Positions 13,837 through 20,459 of a DNA stretch of 20,459 bases are shown piece by piece. The stretch is from positions 1-20,459 of the IMG/VR virus record IMGVR_UViG_3300031975_000022, one strand, 5' to 3'. How positions within the stretch are numbered: the first letter of the stretch is position 1; every line of letters begins with the position of its first letter. The notes beneath the pieces are model-generated. The model was not told the DNA's origin and ran no database searches. It was given only the letters and a program-made list of their open reading frames with translations. The position numbers and the translations under genes were made by a program. Source of the stretch: a virus.

Positions 13837-15948
13837 TTATTTTTTCTTTCTTCGTCCAGCCAAGCCACCTCGACTTAAACCAGATATTCCCATTGCAGTA
13901 TCTAATGCAGCACCACCTGTTTTTTCAGTTGGTGATAAATTATCTGTTTTTAATGCTACAGCTTTTGTTTTTTCTTCTGTAGATTGACCTTGAAGATTAC
14001 CTACATTTGATAAATTAGGACGATCCCTGTCACTAAAGGCAGTTTTATTGTTATCACCTGCACTACTTGATGTAGGCACAGTAGGTGGTAGTGGATCGTC
14101 AGAATCGGGTTTATCAACTTTAGGTGTAAATGGCTCAGTACTTCCATCATCACGTATTTTTTCATTTACTTCTAGTGGGCCTTCAAATCCTAATCCTTGT
14201 TTTAATGTATCGAAATAACTTTCCGCTTGTTCATTTAATTCATTTTTTAATACTGTTTTGCCTTTCATAGATGTCGCTTTACTAGAAGAATACCTAATAT
14301 CCTCTACCAATTTATCATACGTATTATTAAATTGTCCAATAGTATCTTCAAGTACTGTTTTATAATTTTGATTATTATACGATGCAGTTGTTTTATCTTT
14401 TCCTATCCTAGTTTCTTTAGCGGGATTTAGATCATCACCTACTCTAGCCCCAACCATATCTCCAAAGACTTCTTTAGTTATACCGTAATCTGGAGATACT
14501 CCTGATGAAGATGGTGAAGTAAAGCCTTTAGCTTCTGGACCTACATCGGATGTAATATCTGGTGTATCTGCACCAGAGTATTCAGAAGGTTGATCTAAAC
14601 CTAACTCTCTATTAGAAGCAGCAATTACATTTTCTATATTTTCTATTTCATCGAATTGTGGGCCTTCTGTATCGCCTCTTTGATCTATAACAGCTTGCAT
14701 TGCTTCGTATTCAGAAGGTTGATCTAAACCTAACTCTCTATTAGCAGCAGCAATTGCATTTTCTATATTTTCTATTTCATCTGATTGTGGGCCATCTGTA
14801 TCGCCTCTTTGATCTATAACAGCTTGCATTGCTTCTAGGTCTTTTTCATCTATGTATTTAGAAGGCTGGTCTAAACCTGACTCTCTATTAGCAGCAGCAA
14901 TTTTATTTTTATTTTTTTCTAGGCTTGAGCTTGCATTACCTGAAACTTTTGTAGCTGTAGCTTTTTGTTTTTGATTAAATCCAAGAGCTTTAGAAATAGC
15001 ATCTAAACCTTTTTCAAGTATATTTTTATCGGCACCTTCATTAATAGTTTTACTTATAGCATTAAGTTTATCAACCTGTCCTGGGGTAGCTGTTTTCTTT
15101 GCTGCAGCTAATGCTTTTGCAAATCCAGCATCTCTACCTTTAGCATTCATTTTATTACCAAGATACACAAAAGCAGCTAAGGGTCCACCAAACGCAGCAG
15201 CTACACCTGTAGCAATTGTAGGCCCATACCCAACAGTTTTTTCTGCTTCTTTAATCCATAAGTCAACTTTAGAAGCATCTGGTGGATTACCAAAATCCAT
15301 ATCCCAACCACCAGCTTCTTGAAATTCTGATTGTTTTACTGGGGGTCGATCATCGTCATCCCCACCTGTAGGTATAGCTTTTTCTGTTTCTGTTTCTTCT
15401 TTTACAGGTGTAGAACCTTTTAGTACATAACCTGCTGGAATAGGTATAACTGGCTCACCATTAAAGAAAGGTATACGTCTATCTGGTGAACCTTCTTTTA
15501 CATATATACGAACATCTTGATTGCTAAAATCAAAGTCAGGCATACTTATACCACCACTTGCAAATGCTAAACCACCTTCTGCTTTCTTCTGCGGTTTATC
15601 ATCTTCATCTGGCCCACTAATAACAACTAAATCAGCCATACCAAATGGCATATCATCAGGTATTGTAGCTTCATCACTATTACCCATTTGCCCCATAGCT
15701 TCCATTTGCTTGAGGCCCATCTTAGCAGCTTGACGCATTTCCATAAGTTTTTCAAGGCCAAGGAACCTAACTACATCAGCAGGAAATACAAACTCACCTT
15801 CACTTATCTGTGCAGGAATATCATCTCTAACTTCTTTACGAGTACTACCAATAGGAACTTCATTACCTGATTCTTCATCTACCATACCGCCTTCATCACG
15901 TAAGCCGCCTTCTTCAAACATATCCATTTGACGTTGCATGTTATCCAT
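13837..15948 (-). CDS. Large hypothetical head-region protein with SEGEFVFPADVV motif and tandem repeats
   Basis: This 703-residue protein lies between portal and scaffold. Residues 38-75 contain the conserved segment RDDIPAQISEGEFVFPADVV followed by RFLGLEKLMEMRQ, seen in many marine phage proteins of unknown role. A GGLAFASGGI stretch follows. Residues about 241-263 form a short hydrophobic segment (TIATGVAAAFGGPLAAFVYL), too Gly/Ala-rich to call a membrane helix with confidence. Residues about 348-457 hold 2.5 direct repeats of AANRELGLDQPSEY plus EAMQAVIDQRGDT plus DEIENIEN. The last 250 residues are polar and low in complexity, ending GGLAGRRKKK. The start overlaps the upstream stop by 8 nt. 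Internal core or ejected virion protein is a reasonable guess from position and size, not shown by motifs. Confidence 0.82.
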   Translation of the reverse strand: MDNMQRQMDMFEEGGLRDEGGMVDEESGNEVPIGSTRKEVRDDIPAQISEGEFVFPADVVRFLGLEKLMEMRQAAKMGLKQMEAMGQMGNSDEATIPDDMPFGMADLVVISGPDEDDKPQKKAEGGLAFASGGISMPDFDFSNQDVRIYVKEGSPDRRIPFFNGEPVIPIPAGYVLKGSTPVKEETETEKAIPTGGDDDDRPPVKQSEFQEAGGWDMDFGNPPDASKVDLWIKEAEKTVGYGPTIATGVAAAFGGPLAAFVYLGNKMNAKGRDAGFAKALAAAKKTATPGQVDKLNAISKTINEGADKNILEKGLDAISKALGFNQKQKATATKVSGNASSSLEKNKNKIAAANRESGLDQPSKYIDEKDLEAMQAVIDQRGDTDGPQSDEIENIENAIAAANRELGLDQPSEYEAMQAVIDQRGDTEGPQFDEIENIENVIAASNRELGLDQPSEYSGADTPDITSDVGPEAKGFTSPSSSGVSPDYGITKEVFGDMVGARVGDDLNPAKETRIGKDKTTASYNNQNYKTVLEDTIGQFNNTYDKLVEDIRYSSSKATSMKGKTVLKNELNEQAESYFDTLKQGLGFEGPLEVNEKIRDDGSTEPFTPKVDKPDSDDPLPPTVPTSSSAGDNNKTAFSDRDRPNLSNVGNLQGQSTEEKTKAVALKTDNLSPTEKTGGAALDTAMGISGLSRGGLAGRRKKK
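14577..14905 (-). repeat. In-frame tandem repeats (about 130-147 bp, 2.5 copies) in the 703-residue gene
   Basis: Two nearly full units and a third partial unit encode NRE(S/L)GLDQPS(K/E)Y, EAMQAVIDQRGDT, GPQ and DEIENIEN. The first unit has a six-residue insertion (IDEKDL) that the second lacks. The last two units are almost identical in DNA, which indicates recent duplication. Confidence 0.9.
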
Positions 15949-16156
15949 TTTTTAGTACCTCATCTCGTAGTAACTGTAACCTACGTAACTGATATATTGC
16001 ACCTTGTGCTCTATGTATTGTCATAGTATTGTCTGCTTGTTCCATAGAACGATGCTGCTGTTCTATAATAGTATTTAAATAACTACTGAACTGGTCCCAC
16101 TGCTGGTGGTTGCTGACCAGCCCCTTGAGCTTGTTGAGGTGCTCCTTGTCCTTCAT
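15941..16156 (-). CDS. Small helical protein overlapping portal 3' end
   Basis: This protein of about 71 residues reads MKDKEHLNKLKGLVSNHQQW, continues YLNTIIEQQHRSMEQADN and ends LLRDEVLKNG. It is entirely helical and charged. The ATG at 16156 has AAGGA about 10 nt upstream; a GTG two codons earlier (16162) has better spacing and may be the true start. The first 74-80 nt lie inside the portal gene in another frame, and the last 8 nt overlap the next gene, so all three are probably coupled. Small genes of this pattern after the portal occur in related marine phages, which argues that it is real. Its role is unknown; a head-assembly or neck factor is a guess. Confidence 0.7.
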   Translation of the reverse strand: MKDKEHLNKLKGLVSNHQQWDQFSSYLNTIIEQQHRSMEQADNTMTIHRAQGAIYQLRRLQLLRDEVLKNG

Positions 16157-18221
16157 TACCACTAAATCCTTGTTCTTGTGGTACTGGAACTTGTCCTGTA
16201 CCTATAGTGCCGCCACCTGCGCCTGTAGGGTCTGCTGGGTTTGCACCTGCTGGTGGTTGTCCTTCAGGTGCGGGTTGTTGGAAACCTTTCATAAGTTCTG
16301 CCTGTAAAGCAGCCTCATCCATATTGTTAGTTACTTTATCTGGGTCAAGATCAAGAGACTTTGCAATCTCACGAATAACATATTGAAACTTAGCAAATGG
16401 TGCAAGTGCAGGGCTAGATGCAATTTGCATAAACTGCATTAATCTTTGACTACGTACTTCATTAGCCATTAGACTTTCTGTACCACGAGCCTTAACTTCT
16501 AAGTCACCTTTAATGTTTGGATCAAAGTCAAACTGCATATTAAATCTAAACAAACCTTCACCTAGTGGTCTAAGTAAATAATCATCTACATTTTTAATAA
16601 CGCTTTTTATACTACCTTGTGCGGCACCCATAAGCATACTAATACCAGAAGCAGTACGGCCCACCCCAGATACGCCCGTTTGACCATGTGCGAAAGATGG
16701 AAATCCAGTTGACTCATCTGCTAATACCCTTGCCTTATCAAATAACTGTAAGTTTTCTTGTGACACATTAGGAAACTTAGTACCAAAGATAGCTTGTCCA
16801 GGTGCTCCACCTTGCCTACGGAATACCTTGCCTGGGTATACTGATAAGTCTTGGCCTGGAACTAAGTTAGTTTCATCTACCTCAATAAGAAGATTACCAG
16901 ATAATACAGCATTGTCAACAGCCATTCTCATAAAACCATTCATAAGAGTTTGTGTGTCATCCATATTCTCTGCAATACCTACTCCAAAGAATGAGTAAGG
17001 GTTTAATTCGTATGGTGCAGCCATGTAAGGTATAGTAGCAGGTTTAAACGGATTAAGAACCATACGTAATAATTTACCATTACATATCCATATGTTTGCT
17101 TGTAGTTCGTCTACATTAGATAATTCTTTAGGAATGTCTACACCTTGTTCTATTAACATTTCTGTATCGCACATGCCCCAATACTCTAGGACTTCATAAC
17201 GATTTACACCATAGTCAGGCACATAGTCAGCTAGGTCATCTTCCCAATATTCTTTATTATAGTTTTCACCTAACTGTACAGCTTCTTCAATTACAGTAGG
17301 ACGAAAGTATGGTCTACGTTTTAATCCACGTAACTGTGTACGTGACATCTTGTGTCTTTCAATAACAAACTGAGCTTCATCCATATTAGTTGCATCTGGA
17401 TCAGGATAAAAATTCCACACAGATACATGGGATACTTGTGGTATAGTTTTTATAACAGGATTATACTCACCATCTTCTCCCCAATTAGGATACTCTTTAT
17501 CTACAGCAAACGGACCTTTCATTACACCAGTACCAAATAACGCCATCTCAAAAGCTGTACTGCGTAAATGCTTACTTGCACTAGATTCTTCTAGTTGATC
17601 GTGTATTTTCTTTTGCATTGTTTTAGCAGCTACCATAGCAGGGCTAAATGTAATTGCAGTAGGTGTCTTACCTACACCTTGACGTAGGCTATCTACATCA
17701 CTTAATTTTTCTGATAGTGGGCCAAGGCTATCTGCTAATGTTGCTGCTGTAGCACCTTTAGGTAATTCTTTACCATCACCCTTAAAACCATACGGATTTA
17801 CTTCTTTATCCATATCAGAGTTCTTTAGTTGCTCTGGTTCTTTAGGATCAAAGTGTACATCTGCAACTACACCATCAGGTAACTCTGTTGGGTCTACTGT
17901 TAACGGAAATTTTTGACTAGCAAATAATACATCAACAATCTGCCCATATGCAGCAAGTGTTTTTGTTTTAGTTACTTTAATAAATACTCTTGACTTTTCA
18001 GCCTCTGTAAACTGCACATCAGGTCCATACAAACCACGATAGTTTCTATAAGAACGTAACCACCTTTGTTCATCTTGTTGTCTATGATCTTCTGCACGAC
18101 TATATCTGTCCATAATAAATGGAATAATCTTTGATGTATTTACGTCTTCTACTTCAGAGTTATCACTATCTTCTAAGACAATAGAATCATCTTCAATAAA
18201 ACCTTCGTTATCTTCTGCCAT
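16083..18221 (-). CDS. Portal protein
   Basis: This 712-residue protein lies 10 nt after the large terminase, the usual portal position, and is of podovirus portal size. After an acidic N-terminus (residues 1-30) it has RAEDHRQQDEQRWLRSYRNY and VTKTKTLAAYGQIVDVLFAS (83-102). Further on come HVSVWNFYPDPDATNMDEAQ, NPYSFFGVGIAENMDDTQTL and GRTASGISMLMGAA, segments characteristic of these portals. The last 65 residues or so are rich in Pro, Gln, Gly and Ala and probably disordered; this tail is where the next gene overlaps in another frame. AAGGA precedes the ATG by 8 nt. It would form the dodecameric vertex ring that docks terminase and the tail adaptor. Confidence 0.92.
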   Translation of the reverse strand: MAEDNEGFIEDDSIVLEDSDNSEVEDVNTSKIIPFIMDRYSRAEDHRQQDEQRWLRSYRNYRGLYGPDVQFTEAEKSRVFIKVTKTKTLAAYGQIVDVLFASQKFPLTVDPTELPDGVVADVHFDPKEPEQLKNSDMDKEVNPYGFKGDGKELPKGATAATLADSLGPLSEKLSDVDSLRQGVGKTPTAITFSPAMVAAKTMQKKIHDQLEESSASKHLRSTAFEMALFGTGVMKGPFAVDKEYPNWGEDGEYNPVIKTIPQVSHVSVWNFYPDPDATNMDEAQFVIERHKMSRTQLRGLKRRPYFRPTVIEEAVQLGENYNKEYWEDDLADYVPDYGVNRYEVLEYWGMCDTEMLIEQGVDIPKELSNVDELQANIWICNGKLLRMVLNPFKPATIPYMAAPYELNPYSFFGVGIAENMDDTQTLMNGFMRMAVDNAVLSGNLLIEVDETNLVPGQDLSVYPGKVFRRQGGAPGQAIFGTKFPNVSQENLQLFDKARVLADESTGFPSFAHGQTGVSGVGRTASGISMLMGAAQGSIKSVIKNVDDYLLRPLGEGLFRFNMQFDFDPNIKGDLEVKARGTESLMANEVRSQRLMQFMQIASSPALAPFAKFQYVIREIAKSLDLDPDKVTNNMDEAALQAELMKGFQQPAPEGQPPAGANPADPTGAGGGTIGTGQVPVPQEQGFSGNEGQGAPQQAQGAGQQPPAVGPVQ

Positions 18222-18231
18222 TTATTTTTCC

Positions 18232-19812
18232 TTAATAGCCAAACGTTGAGTCTGCAACTTTCATACTTCTTTTAGGTGGACCCATAGGATCGTAGTCAAA
18301 TATACTAAACCTTGGCCTTGACATGATACCATACCGTAAAGCATCGTACAAGTGATCTTCTGATGTAGTATCTATATCTTCTGGATTTCTTTTATCAATA
18401 GGTAGTGCAGGTAGCTGTGCAATTAAATTTGTACAGTTTTCAAAAAATACTAGTCTGGGTTCTTCTGTAAATTCATCTATTTGTAAACGTCTGTGAACTT
18501 CATTCTTTCCAGATACCCGCGATCCTTTTGATCTATCTGATGGTCGCCACCTACAACCTCTCATAATCATTTGCTCTGCTAGACTAGGACCAGTATCCCC
18601 TCGTTTATGCCACAAACTAGAATCTAGTACACCGTACTTAATGTTACCGTCACCCATCTCTAGCTCTAGTATCATGTCAGCTAAGTCTGTTGCAAGAACT
18701 TTACCTACATATAATTCTCTGTACACAATTAATTTTTCATCAGGTGATACAGCAAACCAAATTACACCAGACTTACTTCCATACCCGTAATCGCAAGCTC
18801 TAAACTTTACCCAATTATTAGGTATATCAAAAGGTTCAATTACATGTACCTTTCTATCAAACTCAGTGAAAGCTGCACCTTCTTTAATATCCCAATCACC
18901 ATCTAGTAACTGCCTTCTTTGTTGTTCAGGTAGTGACAAAAGCATTGCTTCATAGTCACCCTGTTCAGCTAAGTAAGGATTATCGGAAAGACGGGCAGGT
19001 ATAAACCTACGTTTGAATAAAGATTTACCAGCTTTTGCGTGTCCAGCAGGATAGCGTAATACTTCACTTGTTTCAATATCTGTTGCTTCAAAAGCTACTC
19101 CATACGCAGCAGGGTCAATAAACATTTTTTTAACCCAATGATGACCCCTACCTCCTGGGTTAGTAGTAGCTCTCATATACACAGGCAAGTCGGGTGCAGT
19201 GGACCGTAGACGTGACCTCATATAGTTCCACGCAAAAGGTGTGGGCCATTGAGTTAACTCGTCAAAGCCTATCCAACTAAACGCTAGACCTTGGTAGCGC
19301 AGGACATCATCTTCCCTGTCTAGGTAGGACATCCACAACCTCGCACCAGAGGGCGCAGTCCACTGCATCTTACGTTCTGACCATTTAATTCCAGGCCATA
19401 TCTTAGGGTACATTTCTTGTGACTTAAAGATAAGTTCCCTTAGTTCTTCTGTAGTATGCCGTAGGAGCAATCCTGAGAAGGCTGGATGCCCCATAAAACG
19501 TAATGGGTCAGCGAGCATTGCGTAACTCTTACCACCACCTGCACTGCCCCCAAATAGTACCTCACGTTCACCTGCAGCTAGAAAGTCTGTCTGTGGGCCA
19601 GCATTAGGTTTAAAGATAACATTATGTTGTTCTTCAACTGATTCAGTGTACGCAATAGTAGGCTCTATACTAGGCTGCGTTTTCTTGCGTGTTTTTGTTT
19701 TCTGTTGCGCCAAGCCTTGTGCGTTCGATTTCTTCCGCTTTGGCGATTGCCTTTTTCGCATAGTCTGCCCATTTGCGTAGGCTTCCAGCTTTGTTTTTGC
19801 GTCTTCGCTCAT
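18232..19812 (-). CDS. terL: Terminase large subunit (TerL)
   Basis: This 526-residue packaging motor protein is intact. The ATPase domain has Walker A GGSAGGGKS (residues 88-96), Walker B FSWIGFDEL (178-186) and a coupling motif TTNPGGRGHHW (216-226). The RNase H-like nuclease domain shows ACDYGYGSKSG with D341, GVLDSS with D397 and the terminal DHLYDALRY with D490, giving the expected acidic triad. The first 50 residues are basic and low in complexity and overlap the upstream gene by 143 nt. The ATG at 19812 has only a weak TTGGA element; an alternative ATG at 19764 (residue 17) would shorten the overlap. TerL docks on the portal and uses ATP to translocate DNA, then cuts it. Confidence 0.95.
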   Translation of the reverse strand: MSEDAKTKLEAYANGQTMRKRQSPKRKKSNAQGLAQQKTKTRKKTQPSIEPTIAYTESVEEQHNVIFKPNAGPQTDFLAAGEREVLFGGSAGGGKSYAMLADPLRFMGHPAFSGLLLRHTTEELRELIFKSQEMYPKIWPGIKWSERKMQWTAPSGARLWMSYLDREDDVLRYQGLAFSWIGFDELTQWPTPFAWNYMRSRLRSTAPDLPVYMRATTNPGGRGHHWVKKMFIDPAAYGVAFEATDIETSEVLRYPAGHAKAGKSLFKRRFIPARLSDNPYLAEQGDYEAMLLSLPEQQRRQLLDGDWDIKEGAAFTEFDRKVHVIEPFDIPNNWVKFRACDYGYGSKSGVIWFAVSPDEKLIVYRELYVGKVLATDLADMILELEMGDGNIKYGVLDSSLWHKRGDTGPSLAEQMIMRGCRWRPSDRSKGSRVSGKNEVHRRLQIDEFTEEPRLVFFENCTNLIAQLPALPIDKRNPEDIDTTSEDHLYDALRYGIMSRPRFSIFDYDPMGPPKRSMKVADSTFGY

Positions 19813-20098
19813 TATCCAACCGTTTCTTTAATCCTACGTGAGATATTTCTCTGCCTGTATTTGTAGTCAGCCAGTTAGCTACTTCACGATATGAGTATTG
19901 TTTTAAATACTTCTTTGCTTTTTCAAGCATATCAAGTTCTATAGCTATTGGCAAGAGAATAAAACTATCATTAGGATCTAACTCATAGCCATAGGGTACT
20001 GTTCTTGATATACGTGGTATAGGAACCCATTCGTTGTTTTCTTTAATGTCGGTTGGTTGAGGGAGTTTCCATTGACCTACGGATTTAGTCATCTTCAT
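19670..20098 (-). CDS. Helix-turn-helix DNA-binding protein between terminase subunits
   Basis: This 142-residue protein contains FILLPIAIELDMLEKAKKYL followed by YSYREVANWLTTNTGREISH and VGLKKRLDNERRRK (residues about 68-100), a recognisable helix-turn-helix of the recombinase/resolvase or homeodomain-like kind without any catalytic domain. The C-terminus is strongly basic (KAGSLRKWADYAKKAIAKAE). It overlaps the small terminase by 14 nt (ATG within its last codons; a second ATG at 20092 is possible) and the large terminase by 143 nt. Its place between the terminase subunits suggests a packaging-site or terminase accessory function, or a late regulator. This is inference. Confidence 0.8.
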   Translation of the reverse strand: MKMTKSVGQWKLPQPTDIKENNEWVPIPRISRTVPYGYELDPNDSFILLPIAIELDMLEKAKKYLKQYSYREVANWLTTNTGREISHVGLKKRLDNERRRKNKAGSLRKWADYAKKAIAKAEEIERTRLGATENKNTQENAA

Positions 20099-20459
20099 CC
20101 TGTGCTTGTTTGGCTGGCATTAACATAACACCACCCTTTGCTTCTACCTGCATCTTCTCTGTTTTTACAAGACCTGTACGATCTAGTAGTTCTTTAGCTG
20201 CTGCCATCTTGTCACGTATACCTAGCTCTGTAGGATCGTTCAAAGCACTGACCATAGCCATAGCTGCCTTTGGCACATTACGTGCTAAGTAGTTATGTGT
20301 TACATCAATTATTTCTTCTTTTAAACTAGTAGTAATTTCACGGTTAGGTGTATTAGGTGAATACCCTGCAAGTTTTTTAGCTTCAGTAATATTACCACCA
20401 GCTTCATCCATAAGGACATTAAGAAATTTTTGTTGACGTTCTGTTAATTCTCTAGCCAT
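20085..20459 (-). CDS. terS: Terminase small subunit (TerS)
   Basis: This 124-residue protein reads MARELTERQQKFLNVLMDEA and has a helix-turn-helix near residues 20-36 (GGNITEAKKLAGYSPNT), the usual arrangement of small terminases. A central helical oligomerisation region follows (RNVPKAAMAMVSALNDPTEL, then IRDKMAAAKELLDRTGL), with a short acidic C-terminus (QAQDEDD). The ATG falls exactly on the last base of the window, so its ribosome-binding site is not visible. The N-terminus looks natural for the family, but an upstream extension cannot be excluded. It recognises phage DNA and presents it to TerL, encoded two genes downstream. Confidence 0.88.
   Translation of the reverse strand: MARELTERQQKFLNVLMDEAGGNITEAKKLAGYSPNTPNREITTSLKEEIIDVTHNYLARNVPKAAMAMVSALNDPTELGIRDKMAAAKELLDRTGLVKTEKMQVEAKGGVMLMPAKQAQDEDD

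Noticed and set aside
1-20459. tRNA, rRNA, integrase, transposase or attachment site
   Set aside because: No cloverleaf-like segment, no recombinase catalytic motifs and no insertion-sequence ends were recognised anywhere. The helix-turn-helix protein at 19670-20098 lacks a catalytic domain.

Overview
The window is the morphogenesis (structural) arm of a tailed bacteriophage genome. Every credible gene lies on the minus strand, so the region reads from right (20459) to left (1). The DNA is AT-rich by eye, genes are packed with 0-20 nt gaps or short overlaps, and many junctions are TAATG or longer stop/start overlaps. Gene order and protein types (TerS, TerL, long portal, separate scaffold, short HK97-type capsid, tail-tube A/B-like proteins, fiber) fit a podovirus-like phage. 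The style of the structural proteins (TAAELNILDGVT fiber repeats, YITIASTGNATDFGDL repeats, SEGEFVFPADVV protein) is one I associate with uncultured marine phages of heterotrophic bacteria. The host cannot be read from this window.

Layout in transcription order. (1) DNA packaging, 20459-18232: small terminase, a basic helix-turn-helix protein, and large terminase with intact ATPase and nuclease motifs. (2) Head, 18221-11032: portal, a small overlapping gene, a 703-residue protein with tandem repeats and a conserved N-terminal motif, scaffold, a roughly 240-nt leader with a good sigma70-type promoter and stem-loops, major capsid protein, and a likely accessory head protein. (3) Tail, 10974-6200: tail tubular A-like and B-like proteins that share an extra domain of about 65 residues, then a tail fiber with repeats. 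(4) Adhesin array, 6187-2658: a small virion-type protein, then a tandem family of kelch-like repeat proteins. (5) Distal operon, 2595-1: it has its own promoter and a TTG-started coiled-coil gene, followed by a small virion-like protein, two small membrane proteins and a partial low-complexity gene cut by the window edge.

The most interesting region is the adhesin array (2658-5819). It holds eighteen copies of a repeat of about 47 residues, in four reading frames. The first two frames look like one protein interrupted by a -1 shift at a TTTGGGG heptamer. Joining them there restores a repeat of exactly normal spacing and gives three paralogues with six repeats each. Each internal gene end also encodes the Shine-Dalgarno of the next gene inside a conserved His-Gly-Gly-Leu tail. 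Programmed frameshifting, a real gene split or a single-base undercall in a G run would all fit the sequence. Other points worth a look are the Shine-Dalgarno-sequestering hairpin before the tail tubular A gene and the structured leader before the capsid gene.
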